64,000 nt of DNA from an uncultured Gammaproteobacteria bacterium (GTDB lineage: Bacteria; Pseudomonadota; Gammaproteobacteria; HK1): assembly GCA_958295835.1 (NCBI GenBank), contig OY282378.1, positions 248,001 through 312,000 of the forward strand, read 5' to 3'. A model generated the notes under the pieces. The model had not been told where the DNA came from. It did not search any database and worked only from the letters and a program-made list of their open reading frames with translations. Below, piece after piece: positions 8,969 to 17,631 of this stretch. Made by a program: the position numbers and the translations under genes. Positions within the stretch are counted from its first letter, which is position 1. The number at the start of each line of letters is the position of its first letter.

Positions 8969-9521
8969 GTGCAACCGCCGGGCCAAGGGCTGGCTCGGCG
9001 CCGCGCTGCTGCTGGCGAGCGTCACGCATGCCCACGCGTTGTCGACCGACAGGGATCAGCCAATCGCCATCCAGGCGGACCGGGCCGAACACGACGACGT
9101 CAGGCGCATCACGATCTATCGCGGGAACGTGATCATCGACCAGGGCAGCCTGCACATCACCGGCGATACCGTGACCATCCATTTCGATACTCGGGACGAG
9201 GTGTCGAAGATCACCTCGGTCGGCGCGCCGGCCCATTTCCGGCAGCTACCCGATGGCGGCGGCAGTCCCCGCAGGGCCTGGGCGAAGCAGATGGAGCACT
9301 TTCCCGAGCAGGACCTCATCGTGCTGTTCGGTGACGCGCGCTACGACAAGGACGGGAGCCGCGTGCAGGCGGATCGGCTCGTATACGATTCGCTCAACGC
9401 GCGTTTCAAGGCGCTGATGGACACCGCGGGAGAGCCCTCGGGGGGGGACGCTCGGGCCGTCGAGAAGAAACCGGAGCGCATCAGAATCCGGATCAAGCCG
9501 AAGAAGAAGCCGGCGCAGTAG
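8940..9521 (+). CDS. lptA: LPS transport periplasmic protein LptA
   Basis: A 193-residue periplasmic bridge protein carrying LPS across the periplasm. A signal peptide (about residues 1-34, ending THAHA) precedes an OstA-like beta-jellyroll: [40 protein letters not shown] and [20 protein letters not shown]. The C-terminus is unusually basic (ending [12 protein letters not shown]). It overlaps lptC and ends 7 bases before lptB, so the three lpt genes form one operon. Confidence 0.94.
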   Translation: MWTDAARIRECNRRAKGWLGAALLLASVTHAHALSTDRDQPIAIQADRAEHDDVRRITIYRGNVIIDQGSLHITGDTVTIHFDTRDEVSKITSVGAPAHFRQLPDGGGSPRRAWAKQMEHFPEQDLIVLFGDARYDKDGSRVQADRLVYDSLNARFKALMDTAGEPSGGDARAVEKKPERIRIRIKPKKKPAQ

Positions 9522-9528
9522 AAGTCCG

Positions 9529-10299
9529 ATGGATGTGGCGCCGACCGGGCGAGCTCCCGCGTACGAATCGCCAACGTCCGTCCTCTCCGCGCGCCGGCTC
9601 GCGAAACGCTACCGCAACCGTCTCGTCGTCGACGATGTGAGCCTCACCGTGCGTAGCGGAGAGATCGTCGGGCTGCTCGGACCGAACGGTGCGGGCAAGA
9701 CGACGAGCTTCTACATGATCATCGGTCTCGTCTCATGCGATGCCGGCACCGTGCATCTCGACCAGGACGATCTCACCGATCGACCGATGCACGTCCGGGC
9801 CCAGGCCGGCCTCGGCTATCTTCCGCAGGAGCCTTCGATCTTCCGCCATCTCTCGGTACGGGAGAACGTCATGGCGATACTCGAAACGCGGGCGGGACTG
9901 AGCAGGGCCGATCGCGAGCACCGCCTCGAAACGCTACTGGGCGAGTTCCAGGTCTCGCACCTCGCCGCTCAGCGTGGCGACAGCCTGTCCGGAGGTGAAC
10001 GCCGCCGAGTGGAGATCGCGCGCTCGCTGGCGACGGATCCGCGATTCATGCTCCTCGACGAGCCGTTCGCGGGCGTCGATCCGATCTCGATCGGAGACAT
10101 CCAGCAGATCATCACGTACCTGAGCGATCGCGGGATCGGGATCCTGATCACCGATCACAACGTGCGCGACACCCTCGGCATCTGCGATCGGGCATACATC
10201 GTCAACGAAGGAGCCATCATCGCGAAGGGCACTCCCGAGGTCGTGCTCGGTGACGACAGGGTCCGGGAGGTGTATCTGGGACAGAACTTCAGGCTCTGA
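9529..10299 (+). CDS. lptB: LPS export ABC transporter ATP-binding protein LptB
   Basis: The 256-residue ATPase that powers LPS extraction with LptF/LptG (not in the window). Walker A is [10 protein letters not shown], the Q-loop region is [20 protein letters not shown], the signature is [16 protein letters not shown], and Walker B is [13 protein letters not shown], followed by the H-loop [10 protein letters not shown]. About 16 extra residues precede the usual start near [12 protein letters not shown], so a later start is possible. It directly follows lptA and precedes rpoN, the conserved order. Confidence 0.96.
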   Translation: MDVAPTGRAPAYESPTSVLSARRLAKRYRNRLVVDDVSLTVRSGEIVGLLGPNGAGKTTSFYMIIGLVSCDAGTVHLDQDDLTDRPMHVRAQAGLGYLPQEPSIFRHLSVRENVMAILETRAGLSRADREHRLETLLGEFQVSHLAAQRGDSLSGGERRRVEIARSLATDPRFMLLDEPFAGVDPISIGDIQQIITYLSDRGIGILITDHNVRDTLGICDRAYIVNEGAIIAKGTPEVVLGDDRVREVYLGQNFRL

Positions 10300-10302
10300 G
10301 CG

Positions 10303-10372
10303 GCGACCGCTGGCACGGTCGCCCGCGGCCAGCGCCGTAGACGGGCGAGGAACAGTCTCGTTCGATACAAGC
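10303..10372. repeat. Dispersed hairpin-bearing repeat, copy 1
   Basis: Just after lptB, a hairpin (gcgaccg at 10303, cggtcgc at 10316) is followed by a 36-bp sequence at 10337-10372 starting gtagacgggcgaggaacag. A copy with the same order of elements lies at 62099-62199; the 36-bp cores match at 34 of 36 positions by hand alignment. In this copy the core's internal dyad is imperfect. It may be a REP-like intergenic family or a conserved RNA-level signal. Confidence 0.6.
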
Positions 10373-10509
10373 GACCGCCGCGCCGCCCGGCGTCCCGCAT
10401 CGGCGGCGCCGGCCCCTGGCGCCACATGCCGTGCCCCCCGAAGCGTTCCGGCGCGTCAGCCTCGTCGAGGCTGATACAATGACCGGAGACGCTCCATCAT
10501 GCGCAGCCG

Positions 10510-11925
10510 ATGAAACAATCCTTGCAGCTCCGGCTGAGCCAGCACCTGGCCATGACGCCTCGGCTCCAGCAGGCCATCCGGCTGCTACAGCTTTCCACCC
10601 TGGAGCTGCACACCGAAGTCCAGGAAGCACTCGACTCCAACTTCATGCTGGAGCCGGACGAAGACGACGCTTCCGGAGCCGGCGTCGGCGCGGAGGCCGA
10701 GGTCGTCCCGGCCGACATTCCCCGCGAGCTTCCGGTCGACAGCGTATGGGAGGACATCTACGACTCCGCCCCGGTCAACAACACCGCGTCGTACGGAGAG
10801 CTCGACGGCACCGACCTCGTAGCCCATCGCGCGCAGACCGAATCACTCAGGGACCGCCTCTGCTGGCAGGTGTCCCTGATGCGCCTCAGCGACACGGACC
10901 GGGTCATCGCGGCCGCACTCATCGATGCCGTCGACGACGACGGCTATCTCGTCCTCTCCCTCGAAGACATCCGGCAAGGTCTCGATTCCCGGCATCAGGA
11001 AGTGACCCTCGAGGAAATCGAGGCGGTGCTCCGGCAGATTCAGAACCTCGATCCGCCCGGAGTCGCAGCGCGCGGCCTGAGCGAATCCCTCGCCATCCAG
11101 TTGCGGCAGCTTCCCGCCGGCACCGAGTGGCGTGAGGCCGCGCTCACCCTGGTGAACGGGCACCTCCATCTGCTTGCATCGAAGAATTACGCGAAGCTCA
11201 TGGCGACACTCGGGCTCGGGAAGCACGAGCTCCAATCCGTCATCGATCTGATCCTCTCCCTCTCCCCCCGTCCCGGTGCCGCGGTCCAGTCTTCCGCGCC
11301 GGAGTATGTGATCCCCGACGTGTTCGTGCGCAAGGAAAGAGGCGCGTGGAAGGTCGAGCTGAACCCCGACGCGGCTCCGAGGCTGCGCATCAATTCACAG
11401 TATGCGAACCTCATTCGGCGGGCGGACGACAGCGCGGACAACCATACCCTGAAGAGCCATCTGCAGGAGGCGCGCTGGTTCATCAAGAGCCTTCTGAACC
11501 GCAGCGAGACGCTGTTGAAGACGGCGACGTGCATCGTCGAGCGCCAGAGGGGCTTTCTGGAGCACGGCGAAGAAGCCATGAAACCGATGGTGCTCGCCGA
11601 TGTCGCACACACCATCGGCATGCACGAGTCGACGATCTCCCGGGTCACCATGCGAAAGTACATGCACACGCCTCGCGGGCTCTTCGAGCTCAAGTACTTC
11701 TTCTCGAGCCACGTCCATACCGCCAGCGGCTCGGAGGCGTCCTCGACCGCGATCCGCGCGGTGCTCAGAAGGCTGATCGCATCCGAGAATCCGGCCAGGC
11801 CCCTGAGCGATCAGAAGCTCAAGGAGATCCTCTCCGATCAGGGGATCGGGATCGCACGGCGCACCGTCGCAAAATACCGGGAAGCGATGACGATCCCTTC
11901 TTCGACCGGGCGCAAGGTGCTTTGA
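10510..11925 (+). CDS. rpoN: RNA polymerase sigma-54 factor
   Basis: A 471-residue sigma-54 factor directing transcription from -24/-12 promoters with enhancer-binding ATPases. The N-terminal activator-interaction region is Gln/Leu-rich (MKQSLQLRLSQHLAMTPRLQ), an acidic linker follows, and the C-terminal core includes the helix-turn-helix region (HTIGMHESTISRVTMRKYMH) and the RpoN box ARRTVAKYRE close to the C-terminus. Length is typical (about 470-480). Its place between lptB and hpf matches many proteobacteria. Confidence 0.97.
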   Translation: MKQSLQLRLSQHLAMTPRLQQAIRLLQLSTLELHTEVQEALDSNFMLEPDEDDASGAGVGAEAEVVPADIPRELPVDSVWEDIYDSAPVNNTASYGELDGTDLVAHRAQTESLRDRLCWQVSLMRLSDTDRVIAAALIDAVDDDGYLVLSLEDIRQGLDSRHQEVTLEEIEAVLRQIQNLDPPGVAARGLSESLAIQLRQLPAGTEWREAALTLVNGHLHLLASKNYAKLMATLGLGKHELQSVIDLILSLSPRPGAAVQSSAPEYVIPDVFVRKERGAWKVELNPDAAPRLRINSQYANLIRRADDSADNHTLKSHLQEARWFIKSLLNRSETLLKTATCIVERQRGFLEHGEEAMKPMVLADVAHTIGMHESTISRVTMRKYMHTPRGLFELKYFFSSHVHTASGSEASSTAIRAVLRRLIASENPARPLSDQKLKEILSDQGIGIARRTVAKYREAMTIPSSTGRKVL

Positions 11926-12017
11926 CTCCGTTTCTCCGGGACTTCCGCCGCGATACGATGGACAGCACCGATCGTTCCCGTATGCGGCACCCTCAATCGT
12001 CCAGTGAGGAGACTTCC

Positions 12018-12341
12018 ATGCAGATCAACCTGACGGGACATCACCTCGAGGTGACACCGGCCTTGAGAGAGTATGTCAACCGGAAGCTGGGGCGCGTCGT
12101 TCGTCATTTCGATCAAGTCACGAGCGCACGGGTGATCCTGACCGTCGAAAAGCAGTCCAACAAGGCAGAAGCGACCCTCCACGTCGCAGGCGCCGAAATG
12201 TTCGCCAACGTTTCCCATCACGACATGTATGCCGCGATCGACATTCTCGCCGATCGTATCGACGGACAGGTGAAGCGGCACAAGGAAAAGCTCACAGACC
12301 ACCATCGGGCCGAAGGTGGCATCAAGACGCAGTTCGACTGA
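12018..12341 (+). CDS. hpf: Short ribosome hibernation promoting factor
   Basis: A 107-residue HPF/YfiA-family protein that binds the 30S decoding region and promotes 100S ribosome dimers in stationary phase. Short-form landmarks are the beta-strand start MQINLTGHHLEVTPALREYV, DQVTSARVILTVEKQSNKAE and the C-terminal HHDMYAAIDILADRIDGQV followed by KRHKEK. ATG 12018 has the ribosome site GAGGAGA just upstream. It lies between rpoN and ptsN as usual. Confidence 0.95.
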   Translation: MQINLTGHHLEVTPALREYVNRKLGRVVRHFDQVTSARVILTVEKQSNKAEATLHVAGAEMFANVSHHDMYAAIDILADRIDGQVKRHKEKLTDHHRAEGGIKTQFD

Positions 12342-12539
12342 CCTCCGAACGCTGCTCTCCATCGAACGTCACGCCGTGCGTGGCGTCGTCGTGGAACAGG
12401 TCGGTACGCGGTTGAACAAGCGCCGCACCGAATGAGCCGCGGTGAACGAAGGGAAGAGGGGTCTGCCCTCCTCGCCGGGCTCGCGGGCCGGGGGAGAATG
12501 CCGTGCGGCAGACCGATCGCAGTCAGGGAACGGAATGCA

Positions 12540-13004
12540 ATGGTAACCATCGACCAGATCCTCGCTCCCGAGTGCGTGTGCAGCAATGTGTCCGCGGCGA
12601 GTCGGAAACGTACCCTCCAGGTACTGGGAGAAATCCTCGCCGGCGCCGACCCCGACATCTCGGCACAGGCCGTCTTCGACCGGCTCGTCGCGCGCGAGCG
12701 TCTCGGCTCGACCGGGCTCGGAGAAGGCTGCGCCCTGCCGCACGCCCGCGTGCCGGGCCTCGGCCGTACCCTCGCGGCATTCCTGCGGCTTGGAAGAGGG
12801 GTGGACTTCGACTCACCCGATCACGAGCCCGTCGACCTGGTCTTCGGGCTGCTGGTGCCCGAGGAATCGACGGACGAGCACCTGGAGATCCTCGCCGCGA
12901 TCGCCCGTGTCTTCTCCGACGAACGGGTGCGGTCGTCAATTCGCTCGGCGGACGAGCCGGCACGGATACGCGATGTGCTCGTCAGCAACGACACCTTCAC
13001 CTGA
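12540..13004 (+). CDS. ptsN: Nitrogen-regulatory PTS IIA protein
   Basis: A 154-residue EIIA-Ntr protein, the terminal phosphoacceptor of the nitrogen phosphotransferase system; it links nitrogen status to potassium uptake and other processes. The phosphorylated His lies in GEGCALPHARVPGLGRTLAA (about residue 66). Start ATG 12540 gives the family N-terminus MVTIDQILAPECVCSNVSA. In relatives rapZ or hprK and an HPr gene often follow; here IS debris begins about 40 bases after the stop, so the downstream part of the cluster has been lost or moved. Confidence 0.94.
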   Translation: MVTIDQILAPECVCSNVSAASRKRTLQVLGEILAGADPDISAQAVFDRLVARERLGSTGLGEGCALPHARVPGLGRTLAAFLRLGRGVDFDSPDHEPVDLVFGLLVPEESTDEHLEILAAIARVFSDERVRSSIRSADEPARIRDVLVSNDTFT

Positions 13005-13044
13005 GCCGCGTGGAGAACCCGTCGCAAGGCCGGGGAAGCCCGGC

Positions 13045-13299
13045 ATGGTATTCCACCGATGGGGTGTGGTCCCGTCGATGGGCTCGGTCGGGGACTGCTT
13101 CGACAACGCCATGGCCGAGAGCTTCTTCGCCACCCTCGAATGCGAGTTGCTCGGCCGCACGCACTTCCACAACCACCACCAAGCGCGCAGAGCCATCTTC
13201 GAGTTCATCAAGGGATGGTATAACCCGCATCGTCGTCACCGGGGCCTGGGTCAGCAATCCCCCATCGCCTTCGAGAGGAGCTATCAGGACGCTGCATGA
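13045..13299 (+). pseudogene. IS3-family transposase OrfB fragment (C-terminus)
   Basis: This frame carries the C-terminal third of an IS3-type DDE transposase: PSMGSVGDCFDNAMAESFFA, TLECELLGRTHF and GWYNPHRRHRGLGQQSPIAF. The glutamate of the DDE triad is present (AMAESFF) but both catalytic aspartates are missing, and homology begins abruptly near 13054. It is inactive wreckage inserted behind ptsN. A central fragment of an IS3 transposase at 42684-42842 may be from a related element. Confidence 0.85.
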
Positions 13300-13309
13300 A
13301 ACCCAAGCC

Positions 13310-13354
13310 CTTAACTGTCCACTGAAACGGGGCAACTCCAGTAAAGATGGGTTA
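13310..13354. repeat. IS3-type terminal repeat abutting a stray IS1634-type end
   Basis: After the transposase fragment, tgtccactgaaacggggca (13316 onward) resembles an IS3-group right terminal repeat. It abuts gtaaagatgggtta (13341-13354), which is identical over 14 bases to the inner-to-outer terminal repeat of the IS1634-type element at 31166-33236. This looks like nested IS remnants left by deletions. Confidence 0.45.
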
Positions 13355-13562
13355 GCGGAAATCGCTGGGTGATCGTCGCCAGGGGCGTATCCATTCGGCG
13401 CCCGTGCGACAATGCGCGCCGCGATCTTCGACAGGAACAGGGAACTTGCCGCGCGCGGCATATTCCAATCGCGTATCGGGTCCGGACGCTCCGCGGTGTG
13501 GCCGCGTATCGGCCGGCCCGTGAAACATCCATTCGAATCGAACCAGGGGGGACTGTATCGCA

Positions 13563-13964
13563 ATGAAACGACGTCAATTTCTCGCCGTGTCGTCGCTCGC
13601 GCTGGCGATGCCGGAAACGGTCCTCGCCGGCGAGGGGCAGGTCGAGTACAGCCGGGCGGCTTTCGACCAGCTCCTGCTGAGCGGGAAGCCGGTGCTGCTC
13701 GACTTCTACACCACGTGGTGAGGGACCTGTCGCGCACAAGGGCGCACCGTGCGTGCGCTCATCGACGGTAATCCCGCGTATCGCGCCGTGACCGTGATGA
13801 AGGTCGACTGGGATCGGTTCAGCGACGATCCGATCGTGGGCGAGCTCGCCGTGAAGGGCCGCTCCACCCTCGTGATGTTCAGCCGGGGTGAGGAAGTGGG
13901 CAGGGTGATCGGGCGGACCAGCGCCGGCGCCATCGAGCCCTTGTTCGAGGCCGCCGTCTCGTAA
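13563..13964 (+). CDS. Candidate selenoprotein: periplasmic thioredoxin-fold protein with U-G-T-C active site
   Basis: Read through one in-frame TGA at codon 53 (13719-13721), this is a complete 133-residue thioredoxin-like protein. A Tat-like signal peptide (MKRRQFLAVSSLALA) precedes the fold: GKPVLLDFYTTW, then TGA, then GTCRAQGRTVRAL, AVTVMKVDWDRFSDDPIVGE and RSTLVMFSRGEEVGRVIG. TGA falls exactly where the N-terminal redox Cys of W-C-x-x-C belongs, and the second Cys (56) is intact. There is no other disruption, and the sequence after the TGA stays thioredoxin-like. A ccdA gene, the membrane electron donor for such proteins, follows. I infer selenocysteine insertion; the alternative is a single nonsense change (TGC or TGT to TGA). 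No sel genes are in the window. Confidence 0.7.
13719..13755 (+). promoter_or_regulatory. Putative bacterial SECIS element after the in-frame TGA
   Basis: Immediately after TGA (13719-13721) the RNA can form a 7-bp stem, cgcgcac (13731-13737) with gtgcgtg (13749-13755, one G-U pair), closing an 11-base loop that contains GGG. The loop starts 17 bases after the UGA, in the spacing used by bacterial SelB-dependent elements. Competing pairings within this GC-rich stretch exist, so this is suggestive only. Confidence 0.4.
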
Positions 13965-13979
13965 GCGGCCGCACGGACC

Positions 13980-14005
13980 GGCCCGAAGGCGACCGCCTTC
14001 GGGCC
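13980..14005. terminator. Strong hairpin between trx-like gene and ccdA
   Basis: ggcccgaaggcg and cgccttcgggcc form a perfect 12-bp stem with a tiny loop. No T-run follows on either strand, so it may act as a Rho-independent-like pause, a processing site, or an mRNA 3'-end stabiliser between the thioredoxin-like gene and ccdA. Confidence 0.5.
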
Positions 14006-14063
14006 GCTGGCAACCCCGTCACACCGGCATTGCCGGACCGCGCCTCTCTTCCGGAGCCGATCG

Positions 14064-14777
14064 ATGACGTACCTGTGGGCCTATGTCGCCGGGCTGCTCA
14101 CCCTCATCAATCCATGCGTGCTCCCGCTGCTGCCCATCGTCATCGCGGCGGCGTTCCAGAACAGTCGGCTGGGGCCGATCGCGCTCGCGGCGGGGCTGAC
14201 CCTCTCGTTCGCGGTGCTCGGGGTCTCGGTGACCGCGTTCGGCCATCTCCTCAGTGTCGATGCCGATGCGGTCAACCGCATCGCGGCGGTCGCGATGATG
14301 GCGTTCGGTGTCGTGCTGCTCGTCCCGAGGGCCCAGACCATGCTGGCCACGCTGGCCGCGCCGCTCGCGAGCCGCGCGAACTCCAGGATCGACCATCGCG
14401 ACAGGGCCGGCATCGCCGGTCAGTTCGGGGTGGGTGTCCTGCTCGGCGCGGTCTGGTCGCCATGCATCGGTCCGACGCTGGGCGGCGCCATCGGCCTCGC
14501 CGCGAGCGGCGAGGGTCTCGGTCAGGCGACGATGACGATGCTCACGTTCGGGGCCGGTGTGTCCACGGTGCTGATGGCGCTCGCCTACGGATCGAGGCAG
14601 GCGGTGAGCGCCCGCCGGGAGACGCTCGCGGCGTGGATGCCGTGGGCGAAGCCGCTCATGGGCGCGACCCTGCTCGTGGTGGGGGTCGCGATCCTGCTCC
14701 ACGTCGACCGCATGATCGAAGGCTGGCTGCTCGACGTCATGCCGGTGTGGCTTCAGGACCTGTCGGTGTCGGTCTGA
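14064..14777 (+). CDS. CcdA/DsbD-type thiol-disulfide electron transporter
   Basis: A 237-residue inner-membrane protein with about six helices that carries reducing equivalents from cytoplasmic thioredoxin to periplasmic thioredoxin-like partners. Both helix-embedded redox cysteines are visible in the family contexts NPCVLPLLPIVIAAAF (residue about 18) and WSPCIGPTLGGAIGLAASG (about 135). Its partner is probably the thioredoxin-fold protein encoded 99 bases upstream, whose first active-site residue is encoded by TGA. Length and topology match CcdA rather than full DsbD, with no periplasmic domains. Confidence 0.9.
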   Translation: MTYLWAYVAGLLTLINPCVLPLLPIVIAAAFQNSRLGPIALAAGLTLSFAVLGVSVTAFGHLLSVDADAVNRIAAVAMMAFGVVLLVPRAQTMLATLAAPLASRANSRIDHRDRAGIAGQFGVGVLLGAVWSPCIGPTLGGAIGLAASGEGLGQATMTMLTFGAGVSTVLMALAYGSRQAVSARRETLAAWMPWAKPLMGATLLVVGVAILLHVDRMIEGWLLDVMPVWLQDLSVSV

Positions 14778-14876
14778 ACACCCCGCAGGCCGTTTGCAGA
14801 GTGAGTACGGCGGCGGGCATCGTCGCCGCCCTCGCCACTCCCACGGCACCGGGCGGCGCATGTCGGCCGAGCCGAA

Positions 14877-15776
14877 TTACAGGTCGCCGTGCAGAAGCCG
14901 GTAGACCGCGCTGCAATCGAGCTCACCCGCGCCGTTGTGACACAGCATGCGGTATATCGACGCCGCCGCGGAGCCGAGCGGGGTGCTCGTGCCGGTGTCC
15001 GCCGCCGCGCTTTGCGCGAGCCCGAGGTCCTTCGCCATGAGCGCCGCCTTGAAGCCGGGAGCATAGTTCCGGTTCGAGGCCGCGGCCTCGACGATCCCCG
15101 GCACCGGATGCATGTGGTCCATCATCCACGTCTGACCGGACGACGTGGAGACGACGTCGAACAGCTTCTTCGGGTCCAAGCCGAGTGCCTCGCCGAGGCA
15201 GCAGACCTCGGAGGCCCCGATGATTGCGATCCCCGCCATCATGTTGTTGCAGATCTTCGCGGCCTGCCCGTGTCCCGATCCGCCGACGTGGGCGACGTTG
15301 CGCCCCATCGCGGCGAGGATCGGCTCGGCGCGCTCGAAGCCGGCCGCGGAGCCGCCCACCATGAAGGTGAGGGTGCCCGCCGAAGCTCCGGTGACCCCGC
15401 CCGACACCGGGGCGTCGATCATCTCGTAGCCGGCCTCGGATGCCGCCGCCGCCACCGCCCGCGCACTCGCGACGTCGATGGTCGAGCAGTCCGCGAGAAG
15501 CGCCTCGCGGGGCGCATGCCCGACGATGCCGTCATTGCCGCCGTCGCCCAGGTAGACCGTGCGCACGTGCCTCCCTTCCGGCAGCATCGTGATGACGATC
15601 TCGGCCGCGGTAACCGCATCGGCAAGGCTCGCCGCTTCGCCGGCGCCGGCCCGCACCGCCTCGGCCAGCGCATCGGGGGACACATCGTACGCACGCACCT
15701 GGTGGCCCGCGACGAGAAGGTTGCGGAGCATCGGCAACCCCATGTTGCCGGCGCCGATGAATGCGATTCGGGTCAT
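14877..15776 (-). CDS. 3-hydroxyisobutyrate dehydrogenase-family NAD(P)-dependent oxidoreductase
   Basis: A beta-hydroxyacid dehydrogenase of about 299 residues. The N-terminal Rossmann motif is IAFIGAGNMGLPMLRNLLVA, the substrate-binding segment is MIDAPVSGGVTGASAGTLTF, and the catalytic Lys lies in GHGQAAKICNNMMAGIAI. This is the MmsB/GarR family. ATG 15776 has GGGAG eight bases upstream; a GTG two codons earlier is possible. The gene is monocistronic on the minus strand, about 200 bases after the oligopeptide ABC operon. Substrate is uncertain: 3-hydroxyisobutyrate (valine catabolism) or tartronate semialdehyde are the usual alternatives. Confidence 0.88.
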   Translation of the reverse strand: MTRIAFIGAGNMGLPMLRNLLVAGHQVRAYDVSPDALAEAVRAGAGEAASLADAVTAAEIVITMLPEGRHVRTVYLGDGGNDGIVGHAPREALLADCSTIDVASARAVAAAASEAGYEMIDAPVSGGVTGASAGTLTFMVGGSAAGFERAEPILAAMGRNVAHVGGSGHGQAAKICNNMMAGIAIIGASEVCCLGEALGLDPKKLFDVVSTSSGQTWMMDHMHPVPGIVEAAASNRNYAPGFKAALMAKDLGLAQSAAADTGTSTPLGSAAASIYRMLCHNGAGELDCSAVYRLLHGDL

Positions 15777-15977
15777 TGCCACGCTCCCGGCTGGTTACCG
15801 ATCGGCCGTCCCGGCCGGGTTCCGCGATCCGCGGCACGGCAGCCCCATCCGGAGACCCACGCCGTGAAACGGGCAATTCACCCGGCCTGCACCGCCTGTC
15901 GGCGACGGTGCGCCGCGTCCAGCCTCCGGCGGCGAAGGCGAGGCTGTCCGCCCGCGGCCGGAAACGTGCGCGCCCCC

Positions 15978-17627
15978 CTACTTCCTCGCCGCCTCCCCGA
16001 TGTTGTCGACACCACGCTGCTCCAGCAGCCCGTCGAGCCAGTCCGGGTCCATCTCCGGCACCGAGGACAGCAGGAGGTCGGTGTATTCGTGGTGCGGGGG
16101 ACGGAACATCTCGTCCTTCGGGCCGGCCTCGACGACCTTGCCCTCCTTCATCACCACCACTTCGTCGGCGATCGAGCGCACCGTGGCGAGGTCGTGGGTG
16201 ATGAACATGTACGCGAGGTTCAAATCCTCCTGCAGGCGGTCGAGAAGCTTCAGGATCCCCTCGGCCACGAGCTGGTCGAGGGCGCTGGTGACCTCGTCGC
16301 AGATGATGAACTCGGGCTCGGCCGCCAGTGCGCGGGCGATGCCGACCCGCTGTTTCTGCCCCCCGGACAGCTCCGACGGCACGCGGTGGAAGAACTGCGA
16401 GGGCTCGAGCTCGATCTGGTCGAGCAGCTCGTCCACGCGTTTCTTCAGGTCCGCGCCGCGCAGCCCGCGGTAGAAGGCCACCGGGCGCCCGATGATCTCG
16501 CCGATACGCTTCTTCGGGTTCAGCGCGGTATCGGCCATCTGGTAGATCATCTGCGCTTGGCGGAGCTGGTCCTTCGAGCGCTCCTTGAAGCTCGCCGGCA
16601 GGACCTGCCCGTTGTGCCGTATGTCCCCCTTCGTCGGCGGCAGCAGTCCGGTGATGCACCGCGCTGCGGTCGACTTGCCCGACCCCGACTCGCCCACCAC
16701 CGCCACCGTGCGCCCGCGGTGGATGTCGAACGAAACGTCGTCGAGGACCTTGACCGGACCGTAGGCGGCGCTGACGCCGTTGACCGAGATGACCGGCGTT
16801 TCTCCCGAGTCTGCCAGCGGCTTCTGCTGTCGCTGGAAGCTGCGCACCGCCCACAGGGACTTGGTGTAGTCCTCCTTCGGCGAGGCGAGCATGGAGCGGG
16901 TGTCGGCCTCCTCCACCTCGTCGCCCTTGAGCAGCACCTTGATGCGGTCGGCCATCTGCGCGACGACCGCGAGGTCGTGCGTGATGTAGAGCGCGGCGGT
17001 GTTGAACTGGTCGACGATGTCGCGGATCGCGGCGAGGACCTCGATCTGGGTGGTGACGTCGAGCGCGGTGGTGGGCTCGTCGAAGATGATGAGGTCGGGC
17101 CGGCAGCTCATCGCCATCGCGGTCATCGCGCGCTGGAGCTGCCCTCCCGAGACCTGGTGCGGGTAGCGGAACCCGATCTCCTCGGGGTTGGGCAGGCGCA
17201 GGCGCCGGTACAGCTCCATCGCGTCCTCTTCGCTCTCGCGTCGGCTCCTGATCTTGTGCTGTACCGGCGCCGCGGTGTGCTGGTCGATCAGCTTGTGAGC
17301 CGGGTTGAACGACGCCGCCGCCGACTGCGCCACGTAGGCGATGCGCGCCCCGCGCAGCATCCGCAGGTCCTCCTCCGGCGAGGAGGTCAGCTCCATGCCG
17401 TCGAACTCGATGCTGCCGGCGGAGATGCGGCAGCCGTCACGGGTGAAGCCCATGGCCGCGAGCCCGATCGTGGACTTGCCGGCTCCGGACTCCCCGATCA
17501 GGCCCATGACCTCCCCGCGGCGGAGATCGAGATCGACGCCGTGCACGATCTCGAACCATTTCTCGTCGGCCCGGCCCTCGATGCGAAGGCCCCGTATCCT
17601 CAGCAGCAAGCCTTTCTGGTCACTCAT
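15978..17627 (-). CDS. Oligopeptide/dipeptide ABC transporter, fused double ATPase (DppD-DppF type)
   Basis: A 549-residue protein with two tandem ABC ATPase domains. The first (about 1-260) has GESGAGKSTIG, VSGGQLQRAMTAMAM and LIIFDEPTTALDV. The second (about 285-549) has GESGSGKSTAA, LSGGQKQRVGIARAL and FIICDEVTSALDQ. Both contain the oligopeptide-family nucleotide-binding features. It would drive import through the DppB- and DppC-like permeases encoded immediately upstream on the same strand (4-base gap). The usual C-terminal Cys-rich Fe-S region of some DppD/F proteins is not evident. The substrate-binding protein is absent from the operon; a candidate lies at 47255. Confidence 0.93.
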   Translation of the reverse strand: MSDQKGLLLRIRGLRIEGRADEKWFEIVHGVDLDLRRGEVMGLIGESGAGKSTIGLAAMGFTRDGCRISAGSIEFDGMELTSSPEEDLRMLRGARIAYVAQSAAASFNPAHKLIDQHTAAPVQHKIRSRRESEEDAMELYRRLRLPNPEEIGFRYPHQVSGGQLQRAMTAMAMSCRPDLIIFDEPTTALDVTTQIEVLAAIRDIVDQFNTAALYITHDLAVVAQMADRIKVLLKGDEVEEADTRSMLASPKEDYTKSLWAVRSFQRQQKPLADSGETPVISVNGVSAAYGPVKVLDDVSFDIHRGRTVAVVGESGSGKSTAARCITGLLPPTKGDIRHNGQVLPASFKERSKDQLRQAQMIYQMADTALNPKKRIGEIIGRPVAFYRGLRGADLKKRVDELLDQIELEPSQFFHRVPSELSGGQKQRVGIARALAAEPEFIICDEVTSALDQLVAEGILKLLDRLQEDLNLAYMFITHDLATVRSIADEVVVMKEGKVVEAGPKDEMFRPPHHEYTDLLLSSVPEMDPDWLDGLLEQRGVDNIGEAARK

Positions 17628-17631
17628 GATG

